Virus record (IMG/VR): IMGVR_UViG_3300050138_000194
Location: 1 to 30,618 of that record
Length of the DNA: 30,618 nucleotides
Source: a virus
Reading direction: 5' to 3' (one strand)
A model generated the notes under the pieces. That model did no database searches and was not told the DNA's origin. It worked only from the letters and a program-made list of their open reading frames with translations. Shown here one piece after another: positions 1-5,740 of this stretch. How positions within the stretch are numbered: position 1 is the stretch's first letter; each line of letters opens with the position of its first letter. The position numbers were made by a program, and so were the translations under genes.

Positions 1-1
1 G

Positions 2-775
2 ATAGTCTTTAATGTGGATACTCCCGCCGGGCACATAGGCTTCTGTAATAATATTGAAAACGGAGTAATGACTATTACCGAAAGCAATTGGAACTTAGAT
101 AATAAAATCCACCATACAAGACAAGTGTCTGTGTCAGATAAAAGCATAGTTGGTTGCTTACGAGGAAAACTACTCTTTCCCATACCAACTTTTAATCAAA
201 GGGTATTAGTTTTATGCTCTAACGTTCCTTTTAATCAGATAATGAATCTGTATCAGGGAATTCAGAATTATTGTGACAAAGTTAAAGCAAAGACTACCGT
301 TTTCAATATAAGCGTAGATTACGCTCCAACGAACGTTATTTTCCCAGTGCTCTCCACCTCGGACGGGACGATTTACGTCGACCCTGAGGCAATTTCAAGC
401 GAAGGAGACCGCATACAGCGGGAAAAAGACAAGCAATATGACGTGGTCTGCCTGATTTACGACAATTCAGAATTGAACCCCAAACCCAACCACCCTATTG
501 AGGCTCCGATATTCGAACACGGCTTTAATGTAATTGAAATTCCGCTTGATTGGATTTCCAGTTTAGACGACAAAACTATACCGTTTGAGATTTACCCACA
601 AGCGACTGAAATCTTTTTTTCCCACGAGTGTATGCACGCTGATTATTTTCTCTCTAAATCAGGGCAGAGAGATAAAACCCACGATCCCCAGACTCTTGGC
701 TACCCATCCCCGGTTGATTATTTCTTAGACTACTTAATGGAACTTGCCCCTTATTGGAATTTAATAGCTAAATGA
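2..775 (+). CDS. CHAP-like lysin fused to HExxH metallopeptidase-like domain (5' partial)
   Basis: The frame is open to the left edge, so the N-terminus is missing; a GTG at 14 is only an internal codon. The first 50 visible residues match the second half of a CHAP amidase/peptidase domain: GHIGF carries the catalytic His, followed by ITESNWN and a VGCLRG end. CHAP domains cut peptidoglycan peptides. The rest is unfamiliar except for HECMH at bases 623-637 (HExxH zinc-protease signature) with a further His about 15 residues on (KTHD). A cysteine peptidase joined to a zinc peptidase would be an unusual lysin or virion-associated cell-wall enzyme. Its place before a small membrane protein fits a lysis role. 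CHAP is fairly secure; the zinc peptidase is inferred from one motif. Confidence 0.6.
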   Translation: MVFNVDTPAGHIGFCNNIENGVMTITESNWNLDNKIHHTRQVSVSDKSIVGCLRGKLLFPIPTFNQRVLVLCSNVPFNQIMNLYQGIQNYCDKVKAKTTVFNISVDYAPTNVIFPVLSTSDGTIYVDPEAISSEGDRIQREKDKQYDVVCLIYDNSELNPKPNHPIEAPIFEHGFNVIEIPLDWISSLDDKTIPFEIYPQATEIFFSHECMHADYFLSKSGQRDKTHDPQTLGYPSPVDYFLDYLMELAPYWNLIAK

Positions 776-785
776 AAGGAGTTAA

Positions 786-959
786 ATGAAACTCCCGCAC
801 TTAAATGATTTAAGCGTAGGTTCTAAGGTAGACTCTGAATATGGAGAACTTACTGTGATAGCTAATTGGGGAGAGATTGAAGATAAAATTTATTTAGAAT
901 TAAAAAAAGTGGAAGTCGTCGAGCCACTAGAAGATAAAATAATTCCTGAAATTATATGA
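786..959 (+). CDS. small acidic protein of unknown function, 57 aa
   Basis: Not recognised. It starts with ATG eight bases after AAAGGAG and ends in an ATGA overlap with the next gene, so it is probably translationally coupled between the lysin and the membrane protein. It is rich in Glu, Leu and Val, with no cysteines and no membrane segment. A run such as GELTVIANW could be a small beta-barrel. Called on ribosome site, spacing and coupling only. Confidence 0.6.
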   Translation: MKLPHLNDLSVGSKVDSEYGELTVIANWGEIEDKIYLELKKVEVVEPLEDKIIPEII

Positions 960-1252
960 ACAACAACCCAGTTTCCCCAACCGACGTTACTTTTATGAGT
1001 ATGAGTTTAGCGGACTTCGCAGCCGCTGCCGATGCTTTGTCTAAAAACCAGTACTATGTTGCGGCTGGTTGCGTAGCTTTAGGAGTGCTTTTGGTTTACC
1101 TCTACCACTCATTCGGAAGTCCGAGTGTACCGGAAGGCACAACTCCGATGGTTACCCAAAACCCTCCGGCTACTTCAGCAACTCAAGTTACGATTACTCC
1201 CGCTCCTGTTGTACCTACTCCCACAATTCCTCCAACAACCGTTCAGGTCTAA
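956..1252 (+). CDS. one-span membrane protein, holin candidate
   Basis: 98 aa. A single hydrophobic span lies at about residues 33-50 (YYVAAGCVALGVLLVYLYH), after a short polar N-terminus. The C-terminal half is Pro/Thr/Val-rich and low in complexity, probably extended outside the membrane. Its size, single span and place right after a cell-wall-degrading enzyme fit a holin or spanin-like lysis protein, but there is no diagnostic motif, so this rests on context. It overlaps the preceding stop by ATGA. Confidence 0.55.
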   Translation: MNNNPVSPTDVTFMSMSLADFAAAADALSKNQYYVAAGCVALGVLLVYLYHSFGSPSVPEGTTPMVTQNPPATSATQVTITPAPVVPTPTIPPTTVQV

Positions 1253-1272
1253 GGAGTGTTGTAAATAAATAG

Positions 1273-1317
1273 GGTAGTCAAAACTCCGCAATCCTATATA
1301 AGGGTTATTTGACTACC
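1273..1317. terminator. inverted repeat between converging genes, possible weak bidirectional terminator
   Basis: GGTAGTCAAA at 1273-1282 is an exact inverted copy of TTTGACTACC at 1308-1317, a 10-bp stem around a 25-base loop. It sits between the ends of a plus-strand gene and a minus-strand gene, and the right arm is the last codons of the latter. There is no U-run on either side, so termination is uncertain. Confidence 0.35.
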
Positions 1318-1784
1318 TCATTTTGCTTAAAATTTAAACTTGCAAATTCTTTATGCAATTCTTTTGCCCATAAATCTCTAGCCATTGCAGCGTGGCGTTC
1401 TTCTTTAAAATAACCTATAAATAATTTTTTATTTTTATACCTTATAGCTGCAACCCAAAAAGGTTTATCCCAAAAAACACCTTTATAAATTGAAGTAGTA
1501 TTGATTCTTTTTGGATAGTTTTTTAAATTTTGTTGATGGGTACAAATTCTTAAATTACTTTTCTGATTATTTAATCCGTTTCTGTCTATATGGTCTATTT
1601 CCATTCCTTTAGGGCAATTCATAATTAAACGGTGCATATAAATAGCTATCATTTTTTTATTAATATAAGTATATCTAAGAGCATATTTTTTTGAATGAGA
1701 TACCCATTTCCATTGATTCAAGTATTCAAAATCTTCATCGTCTACTAAAGCATAATTTTCTCTAGTTAATTTAATTCTCTTCAT
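1305..1784 (-). CDS. HNH homing endonuclease with AP2 DNA-binding domain
   Basis: Starting at ATG 1784 the protein has 159 aa. A longer frame upstream exists, but this ATG follows AAAAGGTG by seven bases. The HNH nuclease core is at about residues 50-80: MHRLIM, EIDHIDRNG, and N77 in KSNLRICT. An AP2-type DNA-binding domain follows at about 98-152: YKGVFWD, the strands of the middle, then HAAMARD and FASLNF. This is a free-standing homing endonuclease that nicks or cuts a target lacking it and spreads by repair. It lies on the opposite strand to its neighbours, the usual sign of an inserted mobile gene. Its AP2 end closely resembles that of the protein at 11606-12214, so the two are related elements. 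Confidence 0.88.
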   Translation of the reverse strand: MKRIKLTRENYALVDDEDFEYLNQWKWVSHSKKYALRYTYINKKMIAIYMHRLIMNCPKGMEIDHIDRNGLNNQKSNLRICTHQQNLKNYPKRINTTSIYKGVFWDKPFWVAAIRYKNKKLFIGYFKEERHAAMARDLWAKELHKEFASLNFKQNEVVK

Positions 1785-1894
1785 AAAAAAACACCTTTTG
1801 AGGCTTAGAAAGTTCTGGCTTTCCAAGCTTTAAAAGATGTGCCATCGCCAGAACAATGGTACTTCAATTTTAGCAGATTCTAGGAGGATTTGCA

Positions 1895-2089
1895 ATGACT
1901 CAAGTATCCGTGTTGGTTCAGCGTCTACGACTTGGCAATGCCCAAAAAGAAGGTCATGTACTTTGCCCGTGGTGTCTTAAGCCTGTAAAAGATGAACAGG
2001 ACAAAATGGTCAGTAACGGGTTTGTTTTTCACACCCGTCCCTGCTACCACAATTTCCTGCACCCTCCGTTGATACTGAGGGATTTATGA
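1895..2089 (+). CDS. small zinc-ribbon protein
   Basis: 64 aa, with a strong AGGAGG eight bases before the ATG. CPWC at about residues 24-27 and a later H-x3-C-x-H (HTRPCYH) would bind one zinc ion. The ribosome site is the best in this region. It overlaps the next gene by four bases, and the two zinc-ribbon proteins look like a co-translated pair. Function unknown; such ribbons in phages serve in nucleic-acid or protein contacts. Confidence 0.65.
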   Translation: MTQVSVLVQRLRLGNAQKEGHVLCPWCLKPVKDEQDKMVSNGFVFHTRPCYHNFLHPPLILRDL

Positions 2090-2340
2090 ACTTCAATCTC
2101 TACATGTACGAATGGAAGTGCCGGGATTGCGGCTTACAGGAAAAACAGGTAGAGATAGGCCTCACCTCGTTAGGCGAACTCGCTGTATTCTGGCACTGTC
2201 CTTGTGGACGGGACTCGTATCGCCGTATGCCTTTGGAGGAACTGATAGCCGATGTTCCTTCTGCACCCACTGAGGGTCTGACTGAAGAGGACTTAAAACT
2301 CCTCAAAGAAATGCATATCAGCACAAAACCACCAATTTGA
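2086..2340 (+). CDS. small zinc-ribbon protein, FmdB-like
   Basis: 84 aa. CRDC at residues 12-15 and HCPCGR about 25 residues later form a two-knuckle zinc ribbon of the general FmdB-like kind (aromatic start, C-x2-C, C-x-C-G). The C-terminal half is acidic and probably helical (EEDLKLLKEM). It is coupled to the preceding gene by ATGA and is the last gene before the terminator at 2390-2418. The family assignment is loose. Confidence 0.6.
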   Translation: MNFNLYMYEWKCRDCGLQEKQVEIGLTSLGELAVFWHCPCGRDSYRRMPLEELIADVPSAPTEGLTEEDLKLLKEMHISTKPPI

Positions 2341-2389
2341 TTTCCGACAGTCGCTACCTGACGGACTGAATCCGCCTTAAGAAAGCGGT

Positions 2390-2418
2390 AGGGGAGGCGC
2401 ATTTTTACCTCCCCTTTT
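2390..2418 (+). terminator. rho-independent terminator
   Basis: AGGGGAGG at 2390-2397 pairs with CCTCCCCT at 2408-2415 around a ten-base loop, followed by TTTT. It lies 50 bases after the last zinc-ribbon gene and just before a new promoter, so it separates the upstream unit from the replication unit. Confidence 0.72.
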
Positions 2419-2445
2419 AGTTTAAAAAGATGTTGGGGGGTGAAG

Positions 2446-2454
2446 TTATACACA
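2446..2454 (+). promoter_or_regulatory. DnaA box abutting promoter
   Basis: TTATACACA fits the TTATNCACA consensus exactly and directly touches the -35 hexamer at 2455. Bound DnaA could block or assist polymerase and tie transcription of the replication gene to host DnaA. About one chance match is expected in a window this size, so its position is the main argument. Confidence 0.5.
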
Positions 2455-2482
2455 TTGACAAAAGATTTAAAAGGAGTATAAT
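2455..2482 (+). promoter_or_regulatory. consensus sigma-70 promoter for the replication/early unit
   Basis: TTGACA at 2455-2460, a 16-base spacer and TATAAT at 2477-2482: both hexamers are perfect. Transcription should start near 2489-2490, which is where the paired region of the structured RNA begins. It follows a terminator and precedes the replication initiator gene. Confidence 0.85.
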
Positions 2483-2488
2483 GAAACT

Positions 2489-2591
2489 ACTTTGAGATTG
2501 AGATGTGGCGAAATTTTTTATACCTAGGTGTTAGTGTCCCCGTTCTAAGCCGTTTAATCGGCACGCAATCTCAAAGTTGCTTAGGGCGGGG
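2489..2591 (+). ncRNA. pseudoknotted structured RNA / 5' leader of the replication gene
   Basis: Seen: an 11-bp exact stem (CTTTGAGATTG 2490-2500 with CAATCTCAAAG 2566-2576). A 13-bp helix crosses it (CCCCGTTCTAAGC 2538-2550 with GCTTAGGGCGGGG 2579-2591; 11 Watson-Crick and two G-U pairs). A small GCCG/CGGC hairpin at 2549-2562 shares two bases with the second helix. The crossing order makes an H-type pseudoknot with a long first loop (2501-2537). The fold begins at the predicted transcript start and ends 23 bases before the initiator ATG. Inference: a control element for the replication gene, or a stand-alone small RNA. I do not recognise a known riboswitch or ribozyme. Confidence 0.65.
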
Positions 2592-2614
2592 ATTTTAAAA
2601 TATATGGAAACAAA

Positions 2615-3358
2615 ATGGACGAATTACAGGTTGAAAATGGGCAATTTACTAGGATTATTAACAAAGCGATTGATGAACTAGTTAAGGCGGGTTTACTAGG
2701 TGCAGAATTAGCTGTTGTCCTTTTTATAATTCGTAAGACTTGGGGATTTAATAAGCCAGAAGATATAATAAGTTTAACCCAATTTGAAAAAGCTACCTTA
2801 ATTTCCAGACCTACAATAGTTAAAACCCTTAAAAATTTAATACATAACAAGATAGTAGTTAAGCGGGCTTTACCAGACACGACAATCGCCTATAAATTCA
2901 ATAAGTATTACACTCAATGGGGTAGTAAAGCGGGCTTAACTAGTAAAGCTACCTTAACTAGACCTAGTAAACACCGCTTAACTGGTGCTAGTAAAGCGGG
3001 CTTAACACACAAAAGACATTCTTTAAAGACAATAACAAAAGACATTAGCGAGCAAAGCTCGCAAGCACAAGATTTATTTAAATTCTTCTATGAGAACATT
3101 AACCCAAACATTAACTTTGCTAACAAGACAGACAGACAAGCTGCTGATTGGCTTATAGGCAAATATGGTTTTGAAAAAACTCTTTCCGCTGCCAAATATG
3201 CCGCCTCGGTTCAAAAAGATAAGTATGCCCCCACAATTACAACGCCTTACCAATTAAAAGAAAAAATGGCTGCCTTAATAAAATTTAAGGGGGCTAAGAA
3301 AGGTAAAATATGGACAAGTTCATCTGCTACGCAACCTTGGCAACAGGGTCAAAAGTAA
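2615..3358 (+). CDS. replication initiator, lambda O-like (phage replisome organiser)
   Basis: 247 aa. Residues 5-85 match the N-terminal winged-helix domain of phage replication protein O: NGQFTRIINKAIDEL, then VVLFIIRKTWGFNK, then ISLTQFEKAT with the recognition helix and a KNLIHNKIVVK wing. The C-terminal part (about 150-230) resembles the partner-binding end of such organisers (FFYENINPNINF, ADWLIGKYG, TTPYQLKEKM). A linker of repeated SKAGLT-type motifs (residues 103-131) is the translation of four DNA iterons, as in lambda where the origin lies inside O. The protein would bind the iterons, open the origin and load the host helicase; no helicase loader is seen next to it. The ribosome site is weak (GGA six bases before ATG), and the G-rich run upstream is locked in the pseudoknot. 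Confidence 0.75.
   Translation: MDELQVENGQFTRIINKAIDELVKAGLLGAELAVVLFIIRKTWGFNKPEDIISLTQFEKATLISRPTIVKTLKNLIHNKIVVKRALPDTTIAYKFNKYYTQWGSKAGLTSKATLTRPSKHRLTGASKAGLTHKRHSLKTITKDISEQSSQAQDLFKFFYENINPNINFANKTDRQAADWLIGKYGFEKTLSAAKYAASVQKDKYAPTITTPYQLKEKMAALIKFKGAKKGKIWTSSSATQPWQQGQK
2681..2698 (-). repeat. inverted iteron copy
   Basis: GTTAAGGCGGGTTTACTA is, read on the minus strand, TAGTAAACCCGCCTTAAC, matching the iteron pattern TAGTAAA(11 bases, ending CTTAAC) seen at 2923-3006. It lies in the helix-turn-helix part of the initiator gene. Confidence 0.45.
2858..2875 (-). repeat. inverted iteron copy
   Basis: GTTAAGCGGGCTTTACCA reads TGGTAAAGCCCGCTTAAC on the minus strand, one base off the direct iterons outside their variable core. 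It lies 47 bases before the direct array, in opposite orientation. Confidence 0.5.
2923..3006 (+). repeat. four-iteron array, probable replication origin
   Basis: Four 18-bp units start at 2923, 2941, 2965 and 2989. Units 1 and 4 are identical (TAGTAAAGCGGGCTTAAC), unit 2 has a TACC core and unit 3 has ACCG. The shared frame is TAGTAAA then CTTAAC. Gaps are 0, 6 and 6 bases, so every unit stays in the same reading frame. Four iterons of about 18 bp inside the initiator gene is the lambda-type origin layout, and the AT-rich stretch just after (3007-3050) could be the opening region. The array also encodes the SKAGLT-like repeats, so a purely protein-level reason for the repeats is the alternative. 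Confidence 0.65.
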
Positions 3359-3723
3359 AACTAACCCAAGAGGACTATAACAAATTTCAGGAAATGGATA
3401 ATGATAGTTTCTTAGAAGTTTCTGGAAAAGTTTTTAAAAAGTCCGCTGTAATGGAAATTGACGATATTGAAAACTATGTGGACGACAAAACTTACAACTA
3501 CGGACAGCCTTACACCGCTTTACCACCTGGAATTGGATTTGAAGGATTGATAACCCGTGAGACCCGAGGCAAAGCGATTGAATTAATGGCTAAGGGCTTA
3601 AAAAAAGCCAAAGCAAAGTTTGACCGCCCGACCCCCGAAATTGATTCCCTTTTAAAGTTAGCCCGTGAACGGTACGCCTTCTTGAAAGAAAACAGAGAAC
3701 CAATAAATAAATATAATGTTTAA
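3310..3723 (+). CDS. unknown early protein, 137 aa
   Basis: Not recognised. It starts inside the last 49 bases of the initiator gene in another frame, after AAGAAAGG, so it is likely coupled to it. The middle is acidic (EIDDIENYVDD); the C-terminus is basic and helical (MAKGLKKAKAKFD, KLARERYAFLKENRE). No cysteine cluster or membrane span. As the first gene after the initiator it could be a replication accessory such as a helicase loader or inhibitor, but no motif supports this. Confidence 0.7.
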   Translation: MDKFICYATLATGSKVKLTQEDYNKFQEMDNDSFLEVSGKVFKKSAVMEIDDIENYVDDKTYNYGQPYTALPPGIGFEGLITRETRGKAIELMAKGLKKAKAKFDRPTPEIDSLLKLARERYAFLKENREPINKYNV

Positions 3724-3726
3724 TTT

Positions 3727-3762
3727 TAACTAACCCCCCAATAGAAAGGATTAAAGAAAATG
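3727..3762 (+). repeat. C-rich linker with ribosome site, copy A
   Basis: TAAC, a run of six C, then AATAGAAAGGATTAAAG and four A before the ATG at 3760. The same arrangement recurs at 5706-5740 with nine C. AAAGGA gives a normal ribosome site. Confidence 0.6.
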
Positions 3763-4080
3763 AAAAATATATATTTATATGGTGCTAGTGATGATTGTTG
3801 TGAATTGGAAACGGATTTTGGTAAGTCCGCAGAGAGCTACTCACAGTTAAAAATAAATAATGTTGTAGTTGATTACAAGTTTGACGGAGACTGGGGGGTG
3901 AGATTGCTTGGCAAAATTCCAAAAGGTTGGAAAGTCCACGCTATTAGGGGGAATTGTGCCGGTGATTTTAGAGATAAAGAAAATGCTGGGCAATTTATTC
4001 ATATTCAGATTCCTGATAACTTAGACATCGCAATTTTTGAACCTCAACAAGAGGAAAAAGAAACTTGGAAACAAGTCTAG
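3760..4080 (+). CDS. unknown early protein, 106 aa
   Basis: Not recognised. Mixed alpha/beta composition; the start MKNIYLYGASDDCCELE and the ordered beta-like middle (VRLLGKIPKGWKVHAIRGN) suggest a compact small domain. Two adjacent cysteines and one later are too few for a zinc site. It follows C-rich linker copy A with a good AAAGGA ribosome site and ends three bases before the first stop-start linker. Confidence 0.65.
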   Translation: MKNIYLYGASDDCCELETDFGKSAESYSQLKINNVVVDYKFDGDWGVRLLGKIPKGWKVHAIRGNCAGDFRDKENAGQFIHIQIPDNLDIAIFEPQQEEKETWKQV

Positions 4081-4109
4081 ATTTCTAACAGATAAACTAA
4101 AAGACTATG
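4081..4109 (+). repeat. stop-start linker repeat, copy 1
   Basis: ATTTCTAACAGATAAACTAA followed by AAGACTATG. It starts directly after a stop codon, and its final ATG starts the next gene. No GGAG-type site is present in the repeat. Confidence 0.75.
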
Positions 4110-4250
4110 AAACTTATATTTGGACTAATAGCATTATGTATAGGAATTTTGGCTTGGTACTTGCATATGAGCAAAGATGTTAAAAGTCCGCAGTTGTATT
4201 TCTTTTTAGGAACATTATATATGTTTTTTATTTCACTAGCTTTTCGCTAA
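4107..4250 (+). CDS. tiny two-span membrane protein, 47 aa
   Basis: Starts at the ATG closing linker copy 1. Two hydrophobic stretches, about residues 2-18 (LIFGLIALCIGILAWYL) and 30-45 (YFFLGTLYMFFISLA), are split by a short charged loop (SKDVKSPQ). Its stop codon overlaps the next linker copy. Function unknown; small membrane proteins of early phage regions often alter the host envelope or exclude other phages. Confidence 0.55.
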   Translation: MKLIFGLIALCIGILAWYLHMSKDVKSPQLYFFLGTLYMFFISLAFR

Positions 4251-4268
4251 TTTCTAACAGATAACTAA
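4250..4268 (+). repeat. stop-start linker repeat, copy 2 (truncated)
   Basis: ATTTCTAACAGATAACTAA, one A shorter than copy 1, beginning at the last base of the preceding stop. It lacks the AAGACTATG end. A second, complete copy follows 24 bases later, as if a gene between them had been lost. Confidence 0.65.
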
Positions 4269-4292
4269 TTTTTAATCCCTTATAGGAGTTAA

Positions 4293-4320
4293 TTTTCTAA
4301 CAGATAACTAAAAGACTATG
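4293..4320 (+). repeat. stop-start linker repeat, copy 3
   Basis: TTTTCTAACAGATAACTAAA followed by AGACTATG. The ATG is the start of the gene at 4318. TAGGAG lies about 35 bases upstream, too far to serve that start. Confidence 0.7.
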
Positions 4321-4515
4321 AAAACTGATATAAGAGTTAAAGTAAAAACAAAGTGTAAGGTAATACCCTTAGAAGTTGATAGGGCTATAACTTTCTTAAT
4401 TTGGCAAATTAACAGAGGAAAAAGTCCAAACGATGTTTTAACTCAAATTCAAGGCTCTTACGGCGATATAACTTATTGGGCAGTAATGAATATAATTAAA
4501 CAATTACCAGTATGA
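4318..4515 (+). CDS. unknown small early protein, 65 aa
   Basis: Not recognised. It starts at the ATG of linker copy 3. The N-terminus is basic and strand-like (TDIRVKVKTKCKVI), followed by predicted helices ending WAVMNIIKQLPV, which could be a small DNA-binding fold. Ends in an ATGA overlap with the next gene. Confidence 0.55.
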   Translation: MKTDIRVKVKTKCKVIPLEVDRAITFLIWQINRGKSPNDVLTQIQGSYGDITYWAVMNIIKQLPV

Positions 4516-4643
4516 CAATCACTTCATTTTGTAAGAATTGTAAAAAAGTAACAAAACATTTTATGCACAATGAGGAAGTTACTCCCAAACTTATTAAGTG
4601 CAAAGAGTGTGGGGAAGGTAAAGAATTAACTAAAGATTATTAA
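4512..4643 (+). CDS. tiny zinc-ribbon protein, 43 aa
   Basis: Two C-x2-C knuckles, CKNC at residues 7-10 and CKEC at 30-33, make a complete four-cysteine zinc ribbon in a 43-residue protein. Coupled to the preceding gene by ATGA. A TTATGCACA DnaA-box match at 4561 is part of its coding sequence and probably chance. Function unknown; nucleic-acid binding is the usual role of such ribbons. Confidence 0.6.
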   Translation: MTITSFCKNCKKVTKHFMHNEEVTPKLIKCKECGEGKELTKDY

Positions 4644-4647
4644 ATTT

Positions 4648-4857
4648 ATGAATACATTAAAAGACGAAATAAGAGATGTAATGTGGGAGCATCTTAACGA
4701 AATTGCCCCAATGATTCCTTTGATTGACTCAAAAAATTATTCCGAAAAAGAATATAACTCAATAATCGAAAAACGGAAAGAATTGGAAAAATTATATAAC
4801 CCATTAGTTGATAGTATTTCTGAAAAAGTAAAAGATTTTTTAATTAACTGTATTTGA
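4648..4857 (+). CDS. unknown small helical protein, 69 aa
   Basis: Not recognised. Acidic and helical throughout (IRDVMWEHLNEIAPMIP; YNSIIEKRKELEKLYN), likely a short helical hairpin. The start ATG lies four bases after the previous stop, with no clear ribosome site, so coupling is probable. Confidence 0.55.
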   Translation: MNTLKDEIRDVMWEHLNEIAPMIPLIDSKNYSEKEYNSIIEKRKELEKLYNPLVDSISEKVKDFLINCI

Positions 4858-4862
4858 TAATT

Positions 4863-5069
4863 ATGTTTTATATTGAAGTAGTAGAAGAACCAAGTTTGGA
4901 CAAACCCACAAAATGGGGAATTTGCTTAGGAAGCCCAAATCCTGATGTAACGCATTATATTGAAACCCCTACCAAGGAGTTAGCTTTTGAACTTAGGAAT
5001 AAATTAAATTGGTATCTACAGGAAATTGAAAAGCGTATTTATGAACCACAGGAAAGTAAAAAACTCTAA
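4863..5069 (+). CDS. unknown small early protein, 68 aa
   Basis: Not recognised. ATG at 4863 is chosen; a TTG at 4854 overlapping the previous stop would add three residues. The pattern is a strand-rich start (FYIEVVEEP, KWGICLG) followed by a long helix (KELAFELRNKLNWYLQEIEKRI). It ends ten bases before linker copy 4. Confidence 0.55.
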   Translation: MFYIEVVEEPSLDKPTKWGICLGSPNPDVTHYIETPTKELAFELRNKLNWYLQEIEKRIYEPQESKKL

Positions 5070-5078
5070 CCCCTCTAG

Positions 5079-5107
5079 ATTTCTAACAGATAAACTAAAA
5101 GACTATG
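5079..5107 (+). repeat. stop-start linker repeat, copy 4
   Basis: Identical to copy 1 over all 29 bases (ATTTCTAACAGATAAACTAA then AAGACTATG). Its ATG opens a 12-codon reading frame (5105-5143) whose TGA overlaps the start of the gene at 5140. Confidence 0.75.
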
Positions 5108-5139
5108 AAAGAAGCTAAAACAATTAAGAAAGGGGAAAA

Positions 5140-5244
5140 ATGAAACATAAATGGTCAAAATGGTGGCAGTTTAAAAAGAAGCGAGATAAAAGGCAAGAGT
5201 TAGACGATAGTATTTTAAAAACTGACCGGTGGCTAGATTTTTAG
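5140..5244 (+). CDS. tiny very basic protein, 34 aa, with 12-codon leader frame
   Basis: AAAGGGG lies five bases before ATG 5140. The protein is Lys/Arg/Trp-rich in its first half (KHKWSKWWQFKKKRDKRQE) and acidic at the end. The upstream frame 5105-5143 (MKEAKTIKKGEK) begins at linker copy 4 and ends in an ATGA overlap, so it may act as a translated leader. Could bind nucleic acid or membranes; nothing more can be said. Confidence 0.5.
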   Translation: MKHKWSKWWQFKKKRDKRQELDDSILKTDRWLDF

Positions 5245-5271
5245 TTTAATAAATAATAAGGAGTAAAACCA

Positions 5272-5493
5272 ATGCAAAGCGAAAATAAGAGTTGGGAAAT
5301 ACTACCAGTTTTTCTAAAGCAAGCTATTGATAGTGAAATTAAACGTATTACTGACATAGAGTTAAAAGAAGCCCAAGAGCGTATAGAAAAGCAAAAATCG
5401 CAAGTTATTGCTGGTGTGATATTACAAGTAGAAAAAATGTTGCAAGTTCAAACAATGGGAGAAAATTTAGTAATTACTATTAAAAAGGTCTAA
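5272..5493 (+). CDS. unknown small coiled-coil protein, 73 aa
   Basis: Good ribosome site (AAGGAG, nine bases before ATG). A long amphipathic helix spans about residues 12-58 (EIKRITDIELKEAQERIEK and onward), then a strand-like end (ENLVITIKKV). Probably oligomeric. Not recognised. Confidence 0.6.
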   Translation: MQSENKSWEILPVFLKQAIDSEIKRITDIELKEAQERIEKQKSQVIAGVILQVEKMLQVQTMGENLVITIKKV

Positions 5494-5516
5494 CCTCTAA
5501 CCAATTAAAAAGACTT
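5491..5516 (+). repeat. degenerate linker repeat
   Basis: TAACCTCTAACCAATTAAAA then AGACTT keeps the order of the linker (CTAAC, a short gap, CTAAAAGACT) with several changes. The next ATG lies 14 bases further on, at 5530. Confidence 0.35.
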
Positions 5517-5529
5517 AAACAAGAAACTT

Positions 5530-5709
5530 ATGAAAGTTCTAACAATAAAAGATGAAGAAGGTATTTTAAGACCAGCCGCAGGGATTTGGTCAGCGGAGAG
5601 CGATCGATTAGTTATGGCAGTAAAAGAAGAATGGGAAGCTAATATGAGCCAGAAAAAACAATTTAGAGGTTGTAGTTTAATTGAAGCGGAATTAACTGAA
5701 ATTAACTAA
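5530..5709 (+). CDS. unknown small early protein, 59 aa
   Basis: Not recognised. Starts MKVLTIKDEEG. Aromatic and acidic residues alternate (GIWSAESDRLVMAVKEEWE), giving a likely strand-helix fold. Its stop codon runs into C-rich linker copy B. No cysteine pair, no membrane span. Confidence 0.5.
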   Translation: MKVLTIKDEEGILRPAAGIWSAESDRLVMAVKEEWEANMSQKKQFRGCSLIEAELTEIN

Positions 5710-5740
5710 CCCCCCCCCAATAGAAAGGATTAAAGAGATG
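5706..5740 (+). repeat. C-rich linker with ribosome site, copy B
   Basis: CTAA, a run of nine C, then AATAGAAAGGATTAAAGAGATG. It matches copy A at 3727-3762 apart from the C-run length (nine against six) and two bases near the ATG. Confidence 0.6.

Noticed and set aside
2100-2453. Minus-strand 117-codon frame over the zinc-ribbon gene and terminator
   Set aside because: It crosses a terminator hairpin, has no ribosome site, and is antisense to a gene with a clear C-x2-C motif.
2489-2591. HDV-like ribozyme
   Set aside because: The helix order (P1, P2, small hairpin, P1', P2') is similar, but the loop after P1 is far too long and there is no P4 or catalytic C-containing joining segment that I can place.
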